NCBI RefSeq assembly: GCF_039536745.1
Contig: NZ_BAAAZE010000010.1
Location: forward strand, 62,001-126,000
Direction: 5' to 3'
DNA: 64,000 bases
DNA from: Actimicrobium antarcticum
Lineage (GTDB): Bacteria; Pseudomonadota; Gammaproteobacteria; Burkholderiales; Burkholderiaceae_D
Of this stretch, positions 8,750-19,042 are shown piece after piece; positions within the stretch are counted from its first letter, which is position 1, and each line of letters starts with the position of its first letter. Below the pieces are notes generated by a model, which was not told the DNA's origin, did no database searches, and saw only the letters and a list, made by a program, of their open reading frames with translations. The position numbers and the translations under genes were made by a program.

Positions 8750-9203
8750 AGGGGCTCCGTTATCAACGGATACAAACAAAGAAAATCACCGCAACGCCAA
8801 GTATATTTGGGCGATGAAGTGCTAACGAACTGACGCATGCATTTCGCGTGACGAGCACTGGCCTGCTGCAGCGCTTGTCACGATCGCGATTAATGCTGCG
8901 CTGAAAAAAACGGTTATCTAAGTCCCTGCGTGTGTATACCGAATATCAATGATATCCGTCAAACATATGCGCATTGACCACTTGTAGAATACAAAATACG
9001 ATTTTTACGGAAATATTTTTCATATGGTCTCAAATATTGAAGTAATAGTTACTTCATGTATGTTCGGATAGAAGTTGCTGTTAACAAAATTTATTTTTAC
9101 AAATTAATAAATGACGCTTGATATGAATCTTCAACCCGGCATCGCACTATTGGATGGCGAACATGCGCATCAGCACAACGATATCCAACAATAGGAATCA
9201 AGC
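8750..9203. other. AT-rich intergenic region
   Basis: 454 bases without a recognisable gene. The second half is notably AT-rich and probably holds the promoter of the exported protein at 9204. A single GTGTATACC near 8932 resembles the purine-locus operator but has no matching context. Confidence 0.6.
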
Positions 9204-10001
9204 ATGCAAACAAAAACTCCTGCCTGGAGTGGCATTTTTATCGCCACTATGCTGCTGATTTCAACCCGTGCCTCCGATGCAAAAAGCGTAATCGAGCACT
9301 TTCCACCAACGGGTCTTTACATGGTCGATAGCGAATCGGCAGTTTCCCACCTGCAGAATGGCACTGGCGTGAAATCAAGTGAAGATGGCGCGTCCGGCAA
9401 TATCGTGGGACGCACCTATTCGCAAGAAAATGCAGGTAGTGATCGTCAATACAAAGGTGAAGGGCAGATGAGCCGGTGCGTAAAGCCCGCACCGACGCCA
9501 GCCGAATCGACGATCGCTGCAGCCCCGTTACTGGCAAATTGCCATGATCAAAGTCATACCGTGACTGGGGATGCACTGGTGATGCATGCAACTTGCAAAT
9601 CGGGAGCGATCACGGCGAAAATTCGCAAAATCAATCTGACAACCTGGGAATATGAGTACACCGTCTCGATGACCCAGCCTGCCGGTGGACCGGATGTAAG
9701 CAGCATGCGGCCCATGTTAGAAAACATGGCAAAAAATGCCCCAAACTTAGCTGATCGCGAAAAGGCAGTGAAGCAGCTATCTGCGATGCCACAGTTGCAA
9801 AAGAAAATGACTCAGCAGCAGTTAGCGGTAATGGACATGTATGCGAAGGCCGAGCGGGAAGCGAAATCACCAGAGGAGGCCGGGCGGATACGGTCGGCAT
9901 TGGAAAACTATGGCGGCAAAAAACCGACGATGGAGATAACGCGCAAAGAACGCTGGACACGCATCTCCAGTAGCTGTCCCAGTGCAACGCCCGCCCGATA
10001 G
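9204..10001 (+). CDS. Exported protein of unknown function
   Basis: 265 residues starting with a probable Sec signal peptide: a short basic lead, a hydrophobic stretch about residues 8-22, then TRASDAK near the cleavage site. Three or four Cys in the mature part (CVKP, ANCHDQ, ATCKSG, SSCPS) could form disulfides. The C-terminal third is charged and helical, with QLQKKMTQQQLAVMDMYAKA. It weakly resembles DUF3617-type periplasmic proteins in layout, but no family can be claimed. It is monocistronic, with ATG at 9204 following ATAGGAAT. Confidence 0.6.
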   Translation: MQTKTPAWSGIFIATMLLISTRASDAKSVIEHFPPTGLYMVDSESAVSHLQNGTGVKSSEDGASGNIVGRTYSQENAGSDRQYKGEGQMSRCVKPAPTPAESTIAAAPLLANCHDQSHTVTGDALVMHATCKSGAITAKIRKINLTTWEYEYTVSMTQPAGGPDVSSMRPMLENMAKNAPNLADREKAVKQLSAMPQLQKKMTQQQLAVMDMYAKAEREAKSPEEAGRIRSALENYGGKKPTMEITRKERWTRISSSCPSATPAR

Positions 10002-10053
10002 CAAATTTACGGATTCAACGCTATCCCCACGTAATCATTGTGAATGGCAGGCC

Positions 10054-10233
10054 ACTCACATCCGCTATTGGTGCCGAGAGTGCAAAAGCGTCTGGCCGCT
10101 CAGTGGGTGCTATGGGGGCAACGCGCCGCAAGTGGGAGGCCCGCTGATTTATCGAGGGCCTGAAAGCATGCGTAGCACTGCTGACCGACCGCTCGACGCG
10201 CTGTCACAATGAATCGCTCAGTCTGGCCGACCT
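10054..10233 (+). pseudogene. Diverged fragment of a maiA-like GST gene
   Basis: This stretch aligns base by base with 8416-8598 of maiA. Shared blocks include GTGCAAAAGCGTCTGGCCGC, a GAGTGGGxGGC-like run, ACTGCTGACCGAC and GCTCAGTCTGGCCGACCT, with scattered substitutions and small indels. No start codon or complete frame remains. It is either the relic of a second GST gene or of a local duplication followed by decay. Confidence 0.82.
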
Positions 10234-10234
10234 C

Positions 10235-10500
10235 AGACAGATGAGTGCCAACAACCACACGCCGGGCGGTACCTCCAGGTCTTCACGAAAACCAAAGGCG
10301 CCGGAAACATATCCGGGCAAGAGCGCCACAGTGCCTGTGGCATTCGCGATTACCGGTGGCATTCCGGTGAAAGCCTGCGCTGGACGTGTCAGAAAACCAC
10401 TCCCACCGGCGATTACATTGCGTATACCCGCCATAAAAGCAGCAGCAAGCAACAAAACGAGGTTGGATGGATCGATCAGTATGAAGCGTCAATCTTCTGA
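10235..10500 (+). pseudogene. Decayed coding relic of unknown origin
   Basis: A frame with protein-like composition runs to a stop at 10498-10500, without a usable start. Readable parts are LQVFTKTKGAGN, WHSGESLRWTCQKTTPTGDY and NEVGWIDQYEASIF. Further protein-like pieces in shifted frames follow up to about 10670 (QDGQWQYYFGT, then VVPICFKVGNPGQRPNYDD), consistent with frameshift decay. It directly follows the maiA fragment. The family is not recognised. Confidence 0.45.
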
Positions 10501-10679
10501 AATCCGTACAAGAAAATTTCTTGAAGGGGGGTTCTGTTGGCAGGCAGGACGGCCAATGGCAGTACTATTTCGGGACAGGGTAGACGTATCCATCTCTCGA
10601 GGTTGTCCCCATTTGCTTCAAGGTTGGCAACCCCGGACAGCGGCCGAATTATGATGACAAGCAGTCAGGCAGCGCTCTA

Positions 10680-12077
10680 TCAATGCCGCGATGGCAAGCA
10701 CAAAGTGAAGCAAGTCTGTACCGCATTGCTCTCCACCCGCACCGAGCCACCATGCATCTGCACGATAGAACGGACGATCGCCAAACCCAGACCGCCCGAA
10801 TCACCGGGCTGGCTGCGTGCCGGATTGCATCGGTAGAAACGGTCAAACAGATGCGGCAAGTGCTCGGGCGCGATGGGCTCGCCCTGATTGCAGACGCTTA
10901 ACTCGGTAACCCCATCGAGCACTTTGCTACTGATGCGCACCGCACCACCGGCACTGCCATAACGCAGCGCGTTGGCGATCAGGTTGGCCAGCGCCCGCCG
11001 TAGCAGTTGCGGGTCACCTGCCAGGCTGCCAGCGCCTTCATTTACCAAGGTCATACCGCACTCCTCGGCCATGCCCTCGAAGTAATCGCACAACTGTGCC
11101 ACCGCCTCATGCAGCAAGATCGCTTCGCGATGCAACACCACATCGGGCTTCTCGGCGCGCGCCAGAAAGAGCATGTTGTCGACCATGCGCGCCAGCCGCT
11201 CGTACTCTTCGACATTGGAAGCCAGTAGCGCTTGATATTCGTCGCTGCTGCGCGGCTTGCGCAGAGCGAGTTCGGTCTGGCCCATCAAGTTGTTCAGCGG
11301 GGTGCGCATCTCATGCGAAAGGTCTTCAGAAAAGCGCGACAAGCGACCAAAGCCATCTTCAAGACGTACCAGCATCTGGTTCAGCGCAGCACCCAGATGC
11401 TGCAGTTCTTGCACCTGTTCTACGTCCTCCACCCGCATGTGCAGATGTTGCACGTCAATGGCCGCAGCCTGCGCCGCCAGCGTGCGCACCGGTCGCAGGC
11501 CGCGCTGGCTTACCATCCAGCCAAGGCAGAAGGCCAGCAGCGAACCGCTGCAGAGCGCCAGCCAGAGTTTGAGCCGATAGGCAGACAGCATCTGTTCCCG
11601 CTCGGCCAACCGCTTGCCCGCAACCAGCGTCAGCACGTTGCCTGCGTATGTGACTTGCCGCCAGGCGAGGCGGGCGGGGTCGGCGCCTGCGCCACTGTTG
11701 CCATCCATGTCCTGCAGCTGTATGCCCATGCCTGGTGGCAGAGTCGGTACTGGCAAATGCGTGGGATTGATCTCAATGAGCGGTTGTCCTGCTGCGTCCA
11801 GCACCCACAGCAGGCTATCGCGGTTGCCCAGCATATTGGCGTAAAGCTGCGGGCGCTTGCGCAGCGCCTCGATGCTGTCGCTATCGCCAATCAGCATGGA
11901 CATGCGCTCGACGCGCCCCTCCAGAGCCTGATCGTCACGCCAGGCAATCTCGCGCGTCAGCGATTGATACAGGTATAACCCCAGTACGCCCAGCAGCAGC
12001 GCACTGACCAACGCAAACATCAGCGCCAAGCGCAGACTCAGTACGCGAAGCCATGGCCAATGCGAACGCGCCATCAT
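10680..12077 (-). CDS. Heavy-metal/peroxide-type sensor histidine kinase (CusS/HprS-like)
   Basis: 465-residue inner-membrane sensor kinase. A first membrane helix (about 12-32) precedes a periplasmic sensor of some 130 residues. A second helix (about 168-188) leads into HAMP. HisKA has the H-box DLSHEMRTPLNNLMGQTE, followed by HATPase motifs NLIANALRYG and GGLGLAIVRSIVQMHGG. Layout and length fit the CusS/IrlS/HprS group. The start overlaps the regulator stop by ATGA, so the two are cotranslated. Divergence from a hydroxyisourate hydrolase gene suggests HprS-like oxidative sensing rather than copper sensing; this is inference. Confidence 0.88.
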   Translation of the reverse strand: MMARSHWPWLRVLSLRLALMFALVSALLLGVLGLYLYQSLTREIAWRDDQALEGRVERMSMLIGDSDSIEALRKRPQLYANMLGNRDSLLWVLDAAGQPLIEINPTHLPVPTLPPGMGIQLQDMDGNSGAGADPARLAWRQVTYAGNVLTLVAGKRLAEREQMLSAYRLKLWLALCSGSLLAFCLGWMVSQRGLRPVRTLAAQAAAIDVQHLHMRVEDVEQVQELQHLGAALNQMLVRLEDGFGRLSRFSEDLSHEMRTPLNNLMGQTELALRKPRSSDEYQALLASNVEEYERLARMVDNMLFLARAEKPDVVLHREAILLHEAVAQLCDYFEGMAEECGMTLVNEGAGSLAGDPQLLRRALANLIANALRYGSAGGAVRISSKVLDGVTELSVCNQGEPIAPEHLPHLFDRFYRCNPARSQPGDSGGLGLAIVRSIVQMHGGSVRVESNAVQTCFTLCLPSRH

Positions 12078-12745
12078 TCAGGCACCGCCAACGTGTAGCC
12101 AACTCCGCGCACGGTATGGATCAGCTTGATGCTGAACGGATCGTCAACCTTGACACGCAGGCGGCGAATAGCCACGTCCACCACGTTGGTGTCGCTGTCA
12201 AAGTTCATCTGCCACACCTGCGACGCGATCTGTGTACGCGACAGCGCCTCGCCGCTGCGCTCCATCAAAAATTGTAGCAACGCAAACTCTTTGTTCGTCA
12301 GCACGATGCGCTCCGCACCGCGCACCACACGCCGACGCAGTACGTCCAGCTGCAAATCGGCCACCTTGAAATGCTCCACCTCGCGCGGCGCACCCCGACG
12401 CAGCAGCGTGCGCACGCGGGCCAGCAGCTCGGCGTAAGAAAATGGTTTGACCAGATAGTCATCGGCGCCAAGCTCCAAGCCTTTGACGCGGTCTTCGACA
12501 GCATCGCGCGCGGTCAAAAATAACACCGGAACCTGGCTCTTGCGCCGGATGATCTGTAGCAGCTGCCAGCCATCGATACCCGGCAGCATGACGTCCAGAA
12601 TGATCAGATCGAAATCACTTTCCTGCGCCAGAAACTGGCCATCAATGCCGGTATGCGCCACCTCCACCATATAGCCGGATTCCCCCAGCCCTTTGCGTAA
12701 ATAGTCGGCTGCCTTCACTTCGTCTTCGACCACCAGTATGCGCAT
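12074..12745 (-). CDS. OmpR-family response regulator (CusR/HprR-like)
   Basis: 223-residue regulator with a receiver domain (1-115) and a winged-helix DNA-binding domain (about 125-223). The acidic pair is at EDE, the phospho-acceptor Asp51 lies in LIILDVMLPGIDGW, and the conserved Lys is in GADDYLVKPFSYAEL. The C-terminal domain has SRTQIASQVWQMNFDSDTNV and VRRLR-like recognition features ending GVGYTLAVPE. ATG at 12745 has GGAG upstream; the TTG five codons earlier is rejected. It probably acts at the inverted repeat at 12796-12809 between it and the divergent HbpS-like gene. Confidence 0.92.
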   Translation of the reverse strand: MRILVVEDEVKAADYLRKGLGESGYMVEVAHTGIDGQFLAQESDFDLIILDVMLPGIDGWQLLQIIRRKSQVPVLFLTARDAVEDRVKGLELGADDYLVKPFSYAELLARVRTLLRRGAPREVEHFKVADLQLDVLRRRVVRGAERIVLTNKEFALLQFLMERSGEALSRTQIASQVWQMNFDSDTNVVDVAIRRLRVKVDDPFSIKLIHTVRGVGYTLAVPE

Positions 12746-12795
12746 GTAAGTGCTCCTCAAGCCTCAATCCTAAACGTAAATGCAGCACGCTTACA

Positions 12796-12809
12796 TGACA
12801 ACTTTGTAA
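12796..12809. promoter_or_regulatory. CusR/HprR-like box in the divergent promoter region
   Basis: TGACAACTTTGTAA is an inverted repeat differing at one position from the TGACAA-N2-TTGTCA pattern known for CusR/HprR-type regulators. It lies 51 bases upstream of the response regulator start and 89 upstream of the HbpS-like gene, where such an activator would act. Confidence 0.6.
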
Positions 12810-12897
12810 TCTGCCGGCCATCGTTTTGGCGGCGTTCGCGCCGCATCATGAAGGCCTTCGCTTGCAATGGCGACTCTGAATCAACCAAGGAAACCCG

Positions 12898-13437
12898 ATG
12901 CAATATCGCAACCCAATCGCAGCATTGACCGTTATCGGTTTGGCGCTATGCACTGCCTCCAGCGTGTCGGCGGCAGCGGCAGCGCCAACGCCTGTCCCTC
13001 TCTCCCTTCTCAAACAAGACAACGTGTCGCTGGCATTGGCCAATGCACTGATCAGCGCCACCCTGGCTGCCTGCCATGCGAATGGTCGCTCTGCCGTGGC
13101 CGTCGTAGTCGACCGAGGTGGCAACTTGATTGCGGTGCAGCGCGACGACAACGTGGGTCCGCACAACACTGAAGCAGCCCAGCGCAAAGCATTCACGGCC
13201 CTGTCTACCAAAACCCCAACACGCCTGCTGGCAGCCAACGCACAGGCGAACCCCGAGTCGCAAAACCTCAATACGGTGAGCTCACTCTTGCTCATAGGCG
13301 GCGGTGTTCCGCTCATTGCAGGCAAGGAGGTCATTGGCGCCATCGGCGTGGGCGGCTCCGGTGGCGCAGCCCACGACGAGGCCTGCGCAATCAACGCAAT
13401 CAACCAGGTTTTCCCTCAAGCTTCCTCCACCAACTGA
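12898..13437 (+). CDS. Exported GlcG/HbpS-family protein
   Basis: 179-residue protein with a clear signal peptide: MQYRN, then a hydrophobic stretch ending at about SVSAAAA, residue 26. The mature part matches the DUF336 GlcG/HbpS fold, with AVVVDRGGNLIAVQRDDN, ANPESQNLNTVSSLLLIGGGVPL and AIGVGGSGGAAHDEAC. Related exported members bind haem or report redox stress, but function here is unproven. It lies 19 bases before the exported hydroxyisourate hydrolase and is divergent from the two-component genes, suggesting joint regulation. Confidence 0.85.
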   Translation: MQYRNPIAALTVIGLALCTASSVSAAAAAPTPVPLSLLKQDNVSLALANALISATLAACHANGRSAVAVVVDRGGNLIAVQRDDNVGPHNTEAAQRKAFTALSTKTPTRLLAANAQANPESQNLNTVSSLLLIGGGVPLIAGKEVIGAIGVGGSGGAAHDEACAINAINQVFPQASSTN

Positions 13438-13456
13438 AAGAAATGGACTTTTCACC

Positions 13457-13867
13457 ATGCTGACTTTTAAATCATTGTGTACCGGTATTGCGCTGTGTGG
13501 CGCCTCCGCCATCGCCTTTGCCGCGGGCAACCCGCTGAGCGTTCACGTTCTCAACTTGCAAGACGGCCTACCCTCCCCAGGCGTCAAGGTTTTGCTGGAA
13601 AAACAGGACGGCAATCACTGGACCGAGCTCAGCCGCGGCACAACCAACGAACAAGGACGCATTCCTGCGTTGTACCCCGAGGGAAAGACGCTCGACAAAG
13701 GCAACTACCGCGTGACCTTCAAAACCGGCGAGTGGTTCATGGCGCAAAAGACTGCGACATTTTTTCCTGAGGTACCCGTGGTGTTTGCTGTGGATGGCAC
13801 CGTGCCGCACTACCACATCCCTCTTCTGCTGAGTCCGTACGGATTCTCGACCTACCGCGGGAATTAA
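13457..13867 (+). CDS. hiuH: Periplasmic 5-hydroxyisourate hydrolase (HiuH type)
   Basis: 136-residue transthyretin-like protein with a signal peptide ending at about AIAFAAG. The mature part has the LSVHVLNLQDG start, an R-containing strand, HYHIPLLLSPYGFSTYRG and ends YRGN instead of the usual YRGS. It is the second hydroxyisourate hydrolase in the window and the only exported one. Start is ATG at 13457; longer readings run through the upstream gene. The setting with a CusRS/HprRS-type system matches E. coli hiuH-hprRS. Confidence 0.92.
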   Translation: MLTFKSLCTGIALCGASAIAFAAGNPLSVHVLNLQDGLPSPGVKVLLEKQDGNHWTELSRGTTNEQGRIPALYPEGKTLDKGNYRVTFKTGEWFMAQKTATFFPEVPVVFAVDGTVPHYHIPLLLSPYGFSTYRGN

Positions 13868-14310
13868 ACCTGGAGGGCACGGGCACGTCGGCCATCCTGC
13901 AATAAATACAGACGGTACTGATCCTGCATGGAGGTGACTTAGCCAGGTTCGCTGGACAATCCGGATGAACGTGATGAATCACTCCGACTGGACCTGACCG
14001 TTTGTTCTGGTACGACGTAACTGTTGTCTTGACGGACCAGACCATCGTTCGCCGAACGTGGTTTGGGTTGTTGATGATCGCGTTTAGGAGCGGGGTCGAC
14101 GTGAGGCCGCCGTGTGGTGTTTTGACGATGGACTGAATCAGTTCGGCGGATGCACGCAGTCATCAAATTGGTTTGAGCGCACGCTCCAGCAGATCGGTCA
14201 GAAATTCAGACCTGAAACTGTACACGGCGATATTGGCATCAACCCATTCCACGCGGCCAACCGGCCCACAACGTAATTCACAGCCCGCACTGACACCGCA
14301 AACAACAAAA
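13868..14310. other. Intergenic region with a coding relic
   Basis: 443 bases after hiuH. Apart from the minus-strand relic listed separately at 14163-14300, no gene, repeat or RNA is recognisable. Confidence 0.5.
14163..14300 (-). pseudogene. 3' coding relic downstream of tRNA-Ser
   Basis: A minus-strand frame ends at 14163 with the protein-like tail GRVEWVDANIAVYSFRSEF followed by LTDLLERALKPI. It has no start codon and is interrupted upstream by the tRNA terminator at 14311-14342. It looks like the last 40 or so residues of a gene whose remainder is gone. Family not recognised. Confidence 0.4.
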
Positions 14311-14342
14311 AACCCGCATCAGCACTAGGCGTGAGGCGGGTT
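14311..14342 (-). terminator. Rho-independent terminator of tRNA-Ser
   Basis: Perfect stem AACCCGC-A-TCA pairing with TGA-G-GCGGGTT around a ten-base loop. On the minus strand it is followed by a T-rich run, 35 bases beyond the tRNA 3' end. Confidence 0.8.
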
Positions 14343-14376
14343 ATTGAACGTTACTGGACTTCTTAAAACATGTTTC

Positions 14377-14467
14377 TGGCGGAGAGACGGGGATTCGAAC
14401 CCCGGATAGGCTATTAACCTATACACGCTTTCCAGGCGTGCGACTTCAACCGCTCATCCATCTCTCC
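14377..14467 (-). tRNA. tRNA-Ser (GGA)
   Basis: Reads GGAGAGATGGATGAGCGGTT from the 5' end, with a seven-base acceptor stem, the anticodon loop CTGGAAA (anticodon GGA), a long variable arm typical of class II tRNA, GGTTCGAATCC in the T arm, and an encoded CCA. Length is 91 bases including CCA. Confidence 0.97.
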
Positions 14468-14609
14468 TGCACTTGCGTTTCGCCAGCGGTACCACCTACC
14501 AGCGAAGCGCCGAAGTATAGCAATAAACACGCTACAAATACCAGTTCCGAATGCACATTCGCAGATTCCGGCAAAAAAAACCGGTGACCACAAAATCCAG
14601 CTGCAAATA

Positions 14610-14645
14610 CGTCCTCTGCCTGCGATTGTCAGCAGGCAGAGGACG
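14610..14645 (-). terminator. Hairpin terminator after acs
   Basis: A perfect 14-base stem (CGTCCTCTGCCTGC with its complement) around an eight-base loop, 12 bases after the acs stop. The following T-tract on the minus strand is weak, so it may act as a 3' stabilising hairpin. Confidence 0.7.
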
Positions 14646-14657
14646 ATTCATCAAGCC

Positions 14658-16640
<1,983 letters not shown>

Positions 16641-16816
16641 GGCTTGTCTCCGGATTGGTAAAATTTTATTTGTTGAAAAGATAAGCGGACTGACTTACCT
16701 CAGCCTTACACGCAGCTTAATTCATTTTTTTTATGCAAGAAGGACTGATTCCGCGGGCCGATGCGGCGTGTAAAATGCGGCTTCCTTCTTCAACGTAACG
16801 AACGCATCCAACACTC

Positions 16817-17452
16817 ATGTCATCTCCCTCCCGCGATAACGATAACGTTAAATACCCGGCAAAAAAAACCATCAATCTGCTGGCATCGTTCATCTTTGCG
16901 ACACGCTGGTTGCAACTGCCGCTGTATCTTGGACTGATTCTCGCGCAATGCGTCTACGTATTTCATTTCTGGGTCGAACTGACCGACCTGATCGGCGCGG
17001 TGCTCGGTAACGAAAGCGCGCTACAACATATTCTGGATGCCGTTTCGACCGTGGGTTCAGTGCGTCCTACCAAACTCAACGAGGCCACCATCATGCTGGT
17101 GGTACTGGGCCTGATTGACGTCGTGATGATTTCGAACCTGCTGATCATGGTCATCGTCGGTGGTTACGAAACCTTCGTCTCACGCATGCATCTTGACACC
17201 CATCCGGACCAGCCGGAATGGCTGTCGCATGTGAACGCCTCGGTGCTGAAGGTCAAACTGGCGATGGCCATCATCGGTATTTCGTCGATCCATTTGCTCA
17301 AGACCTTCATCAACGCGGCGAACTACGATTCCAAGACGCTGTTCGCCCAGACCGGTATTCACATGGTGTTCCTGCTGTCGGCGCTGGCGATTGCCTATTG
17401 CGACCGCATCATGACCGACACGCAAAACCTTTCCCGCAATTCTCCTCACTGA
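16817..17452 (+). CDS. UPF0114 (YqhA/TIGR00645) membrane protein
   Basis: 211-residue inner-membrane protein with about four helices: 35-55, 90-115, 140-165 and 180-195. It has the family motifs ATRWLQLPLYLGLILAQ, IDVVMISNLLIMVIVGGYE and HLDTHPDQPEWLSHVNASVLKVK-type residues. The function of the family is unknown. It precedes fumA by 14 bases on the same strand, so the two are probably cotranscribed. Confidence 0.9.
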   Translation: MSSPSRDNDNVKYPAKKTINLLASFIFATRWLQLPLYLGLILAQCVYVFHFWVELTDLIGAVLGNESALQHILDAVSTVGSVRPTKLNEATIMLVVLGLIDVVMISNLLIMVIVGGYETFVSRMHLDTHPDQPEWLSHVNASVLKVKLAMAIIGISSIHLLKTFINAANYDSKTLFAQTGIHMVFLLSALAIAYCDRIMTDTQNLSRNSPH

Positions 17453-17466
17453 GCATCGAGACCACC

Positions 17467-19008
17467 ATGACCATCATCAAGCAGGAAGACCTGATCGAAT
17501 CCGTCGCTGCCGCGCTGCAGTACATCAGCTATTACCACCCGGCGGATTACATCGCGCATCTGGCACGCGCCTATGAAACCGAACAGAGCCCGGCGGCCAA
17601 GGATGCGATCGCGCAGATCCTGACTAACTCGCGCCTGTGCGCCGAAGGCAAGCGGCCGATCTGCCAGGATACCGGCATCGTCAATGTGTTCCTGAAGATC
17701 GGCATGAATGTGCGCTTCGAGGGATTTGGCAGCGGCTCGGTGACCGATGCCGTCAATGAAGGGGTGCGCCGTGCGTACAACTTTGCTGACAATAAATTGC
17801 GTGCGTCTATCGTGGCCGATCCGCATTTCGAACGCAAGAATACGAAGGACAACACGCCTGCAGTCGTGCACATGGAACTGGTCCCGGGCGATACAGTGGA
17901 TGTGCAGGTCGCGGCCAAAGGTGGTGGTTCGGAAAACAAATCCAAATTCGTGATGCTCAATCCATCCGATTCGCTGGTCGACTGGGTCATGAAGACGGTG
18001 CCGTTGATGGGTGCCGGCTGGTGCCCCCCCGGCATGCTCGGTATCGGTATCGGCGGCACCGCCGAGCGCGCGATGCTGATGGCCAAGCAATCGTTGATGG
18101 AGGACATCGACATGCACGAGCTGCGCCTGCGCGGCCCGCAGAACAAGACCGAAGAATTGCGTATCGAACTGTGCGACAAGATCAACGCACTCGGTATCGG
18201 CGCGCAGGGTCTGGGCGGCCTGACCACGGTACTTGATGTGAAGATCATGATGCATCCGACCCACGCGGCGTCGAAGCCGGTGGCCATGATCCCGAATTGC
18301 GCAGCGACCCGCCATGCGCATTTCGTGCTGGATGGTTCCGGCCCGACGTACCTCGAACCGCCGCTGCTGTCGAGCTGGCCGGATGTGCACTGGGTCGCCG
18401 ATACCGAACGATCCACGCGCGTCGATCTCAACACACTGACCAAAGAAGAGGTCGCGTCCTGGAAGCCGGGCCAGACCCTGCTGCTGAACGGCAAAATGCT
18501 GACCGGCCGTGACGCCGCCCACAAGCGCATCCAGGACATGCTGGCCAAAGGCGAAACCCTGCCGGTCGACTTCACCAACCGCGTGATCTATTACGTCGGT
18601 CCGGTCGATCCCGTGCGCGACGAAGCAGTGGGTCCGGCCGGCCCGACCACCGCCACGCGGATGGACAAGTTTACTGACATGATGCTGGAAAAAACCGGTT
18701 TGATTTCCATGGTCGGCAAAGCCGAACGCGGACCGGAAGCCATCGAATCGATCAGGCAACACAAGTCGGCGTACCTGATGGCGGTCGGCGGCGCTGCTTA
18801 TCTGGTCTCGAAAGCCATCAAGTCGGCGGTCGTGGTTGGGTTCGAGGACCTCGGCATGGAAGCGATTTACGAGTTCGACGTGCAGGACATGCCGGTCACG
18901 GTCGCGGTGGATTCGAGCGGCATTTCGGTCCACAACACCGGCCCGAAAGAGTGGAAAGAAAAGATTGCCAACAGCGCGCTGAGCAAAATTCAGGTCACCA
19001 CGATCTGA
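17467..19008 (+). CDS. fumA: Class I (iron-sulfur) fumarate hydratase
   Basis: 513-residue fumarase of the oxygen-sensitive [4Fe-4S] class, converting fumarate to malate. Residues about 1-290 form the alpha region, with CQDTGIVNVFLKIG, GGSENKSK and GLGGLTTVLDVKI. The beta region (about 310-513) holds GPTTATRMDKFTDMMLE and the GAAYLVSKAIKSA and DLGMEAIYEF segments. Conserved Cys residues fit cluster ligation. ATG at 17467 begins MTIIKQEDLIESV; the longer frame upstream overlaps the previous gene. murI follows directly. Confidence 0.96.
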   Translation: MTIIKQEDLIESVAAALQYISYYHPADYIAHLARAYETEQSPAAKDAIAQILTNSRLCAEGKRPICQDTGIVNVFLKIGMNVRFEGFGSGSVTDAVNEGVRRAYNFADNKLRASIVADPHFERKNTKDNTPAVVHMELVPGDTVDVQVAAKGGGSENKSKFVMLNPSDSLVDWVMKTVPLMGAGWCPPGMLGIGIGGTAERAMLMAKQSLMEDIDMHELRLRGPQNKTEELRIELCDKINALGIGAQGLGGLTTVLDVKIMMHPTHAASKPVAMIPNCAATRHAHFVLDGSGPTYLEPPLLSSWPDVHWVADTERSTRVDLNTLTKEEVASWKPGQTLLLNGKMLTGRDAAHKRIQDMLAKGETLPVDFTNRVIYYVGPVDPVRDEAVGPAGPTTATRMDKFTDMMLEKTGLISMVGKAERGPEAIESIRQHKSAYLMAVGGAAYLVSKAIKSAVVVGFEDLGMEAIYEFDVQDMPVTVAVDSSGISVHNTGPKEWKEKIANSALSKIQVTTI

Positions 19009-19042
19009 GGCTGGCTTGCGCCTGATATCAGCACCGACGCCG

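Noticed and set aside
8931..8940. Third GTATAC-type palindrome upstream of the exported protein at 9204
   Set aside because: Not close to a purine gene and lacks the flanking match; probably chance.
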